6,175 nucleotides of DNA, from assembly GCA_964583095.1 (NCBI GenBank), contig CAZOVB010000124.1, positions 1 through 6,175 on the forward strand. Direction: 5' to 3'. The position numbers were made by a program, and so were the translations under genes. The notes below the pieces were generated by a model. It was not told the origin of the DNA. It made no database searches and was given only the letters and a program-made list of their open reading frames with translations. This DNA is from CAZOVB01 sp964583095. Its GTDB lineage: Bacteria > Planctomycetota > Phycisphaerae > SM23-33. Of this stretch, positions 5,068-6,175 are shown piece after piece; within the stretch, counting starts at the first letter, position 1, and each line of letters opens with the position of its first letter.

Positions 5068-6175
5068 ATGCCCTATGACATAAAAGACAAACTGGCCAGA
5101 CGTGGCTTCTGGTTCCTCTATGAGAAGACCGACCAGGCCGAGGCGGACGAAACGCACACCTTTGAAGCCGAGGTCTTCCAGATGCCGACTGTTCTCTCTC
5201 GAGAACCCAAGGAAAAGAAGAAGCTACTTAGCCTGGACTCAAAGAAGCATGGGTTCTGGTACAGGACGATCACAAGGAACAACGATCAGCCGTACAAGCC
5301 CCTCCCGAAAGAGGGGCTGCGAAACACAGATCTGCCATGCATCGTCGCATTCCACGCCGAGTTGCCACCCGACTGTACAGCTGCCGCCACAGCAAGAGCA
5401 ACCGACTGGGCTGGTCAGGAGAAGTTGAACCAGCGGGACTTCAAGAATGTCGTGGAGATTCGTCTGGATCTCATTCAGAACGGAGAGACGAGCACGAAGC
5501 TGAATTCCTCCAGCAATAGCAGGAGCCTACCTCCCCGTCTGGAATGGTCGCCTCCCGCATGTGAGATCCCAGTGCTGCCGCCGGTTCCGATCGTCTTGCT
5601 GAACGCAGAGAACCAAGTCGATGTGAAGGAGGGTGATCGTTACAAGAACGACAGCCTGAAGGCGAATCCCCACCTGCTCGTATACGACTGGACGGGAAGT
5701 ATCCCATCGATTACACTGAACGGCAAACGACCGCCTGCCAAGCCAGTTCTCGTCAACCAGCAAGAGGTGGACAAGCATGGCGTGAAAGAGTTCACTGACG
5801 ACTCGCCTGCGCCCTTCGTGTGGGAATTCGATCTCAGGAACTACACGTCACAGCCTCGCCTGGAAGCCGTTGCCAGCAACGGCGTCTACTGCGGCGCTTC
5901 ATACTTGAAATACTTGGCAGAGGCCAAGAATAACAACCTTCATGGCTTCAACTGCGCCAACGGCGCAGACCTGAAAGCTCCGCCGAAGAAGAGCGGCGTC
6001 GAAGATGATGCCCTGATCACCTCCGCCTTCGGTTCAAGGCGAAGTCTTCGCAACCGTCCGGGACGGTCGATTGCTGAGTCCCTGCCCTTTGCACCCAGCC
6101 CCAAGAAGACAGTGGCACGATATGGAGTTCGGGTGCAGCTGGTGGGCGAACCCCTGGTCGTTGTCGACACCGTAT
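5068..6175 (+). CDS. Hypothetical protein, 3' partial
   Basis: The frame is open from the ATG at 5068 to the window edge (369 codons, no stop), so the gene continues beyond it. A strong Shine-Dalgarno supports the start. The product begins MPYDIKDKLARRGFWFLYEK and has no signal peptide or membrane segment. It is roughly charge-neutral by hand count (about 47 acidic, 50 basic), in contrast to gene 4. Lys-rich stretches occur at 46-60 and Arg-rich ones at 324-333. Five Cys (91, 103, 165, 275, 296) are scattered with no zinc-finger spacing. Short strand-like segments (CIVAFHAEL, PIVLLNA, PHLLVYDW, YGVRVQLVG) point to a mixed or beta-rich fold; a Pro-rich region (154-175) may be a domain linker. 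Codons are less GC-biased and AGA/AGG Arg codons more frequent than in genes 1-2. No family recognised. It may be a late member of the same operon or a separate unit after the hairpin. Confidence 0.82.
   Translation, partial: MPYDIKDKLARRGFWFLYEKTDQAEADETHTFEAEVFQMPTVLSREPKEKKKLLSLDSKKHGFWYRTITRNNDQPYKPLPKEGLRNTDLPCIVAFHAELPPDCTAAATARATDWAGQEKLNQRDFKNVVEIRLDLIQNGETSTKLNSSSNSRSLPPRLEWSPPACEIPVLPPVPIVLLNAENQVDVKEGDRYKNDSLKANPHLLVYDWTGSIPSITLNGKRPPAKPVLVNQQEVDKHGVKEFTDDSPAPFVWEFDLRNYTSQPRLEAVASNGVYCGASYLKYLAEAKNNNLHGFNCANGADLKAPPKKSGVEDDALITSAFGSRRSLRNRPGRSIAESLPFAPSPKKTVARYGVRVQLVGEPLVVVDTV
6024..6067 (+). repeat. Three abutting inverted repeats within gene 5
   Basis: CGCCTT (6024-6029) pairs with AAGGCG (6036-6041); CGAAG (6040-6044) with CTTCG (6046-6050); ACCGTCC (6053-6059) with GGACGGT (6061-6067). 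They lie inside the coding frame near residues 319-334, an Arg/Ser-rich segment. They may be chance products of GC-rich codons or a local mRNA structure. Confidence 0.35.

Noticed and set aside
5102..5428. 108-codon + strand frame inside gene 5
   Set aside because: Different frame from the 369-codon open frame that has a strong Shine-Dalgarno; product is Arg/Ser/Pro-rich low complexity.

Overview
The window is GC-rich and codes almost wall to wall on the + strand. It holds five co-oriented genes separated by 4, 17, 52 and 108 bases: a TPR-like helical protein (cut at the left edge), a secreted protein with an arginine-rich repeat and a possible TIM barrel, a secreted protein with an EF-hand-like loop, a very acidic protein with C-terminal beta repeats, and a fifth gene cut at the right edge. 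I recognise none of the five as a named family, so no gene symbols are given. No RNA genes, CRISPR array, insertion sequence, integrase or origin is visible, and every long minus-strand reading frame lies opposite a better + strand gene.

The strong GC preference at third codon positions, the Sec-type signal peptides and the acidic calcium-loop-like motifs (a DG-x-LGT-x-DD motif ending gene 1, a dockerin/EF-hand-like loop in gene 3) suggest a bacterium with a large exported proteome. I would guess Planctomycetota or a relative, because the DGxLGTxDD motif is frequent there. This is weak inference; no marker gene is present.

Layout: 3-965 gene 1, open at its 5' end. 970-2295 gene 2, whose Shine-Dalgarno lies inside the end of gene 1. 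2313-3209 gene 3. 3262-4959 gene 4, with no signal peptide. 4960-5067 is the only sizeable intergenic gap and holds a strong hairpin without a U-tract, a one-turn TGTCAA direct repeat and a good ribosome binding site. 5068-6175 gene 5, which has no stop in the window and so is easily missed.

The tight spacing of genes 1-4 and the Shine-Dalgarno sequences before genes 2-5 suggest an operon, with the hairpin as a possible expression breakpoint before gene 5. The mix of two secreted proteins, a TPR-like protein and a beta-repeat acidic protein would fit an uncharacterised envelope/extracellular assembly. A virion-like or domesticated phage structural module is the main alternative for genes 4-5. 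Neither is proven by the sequence.
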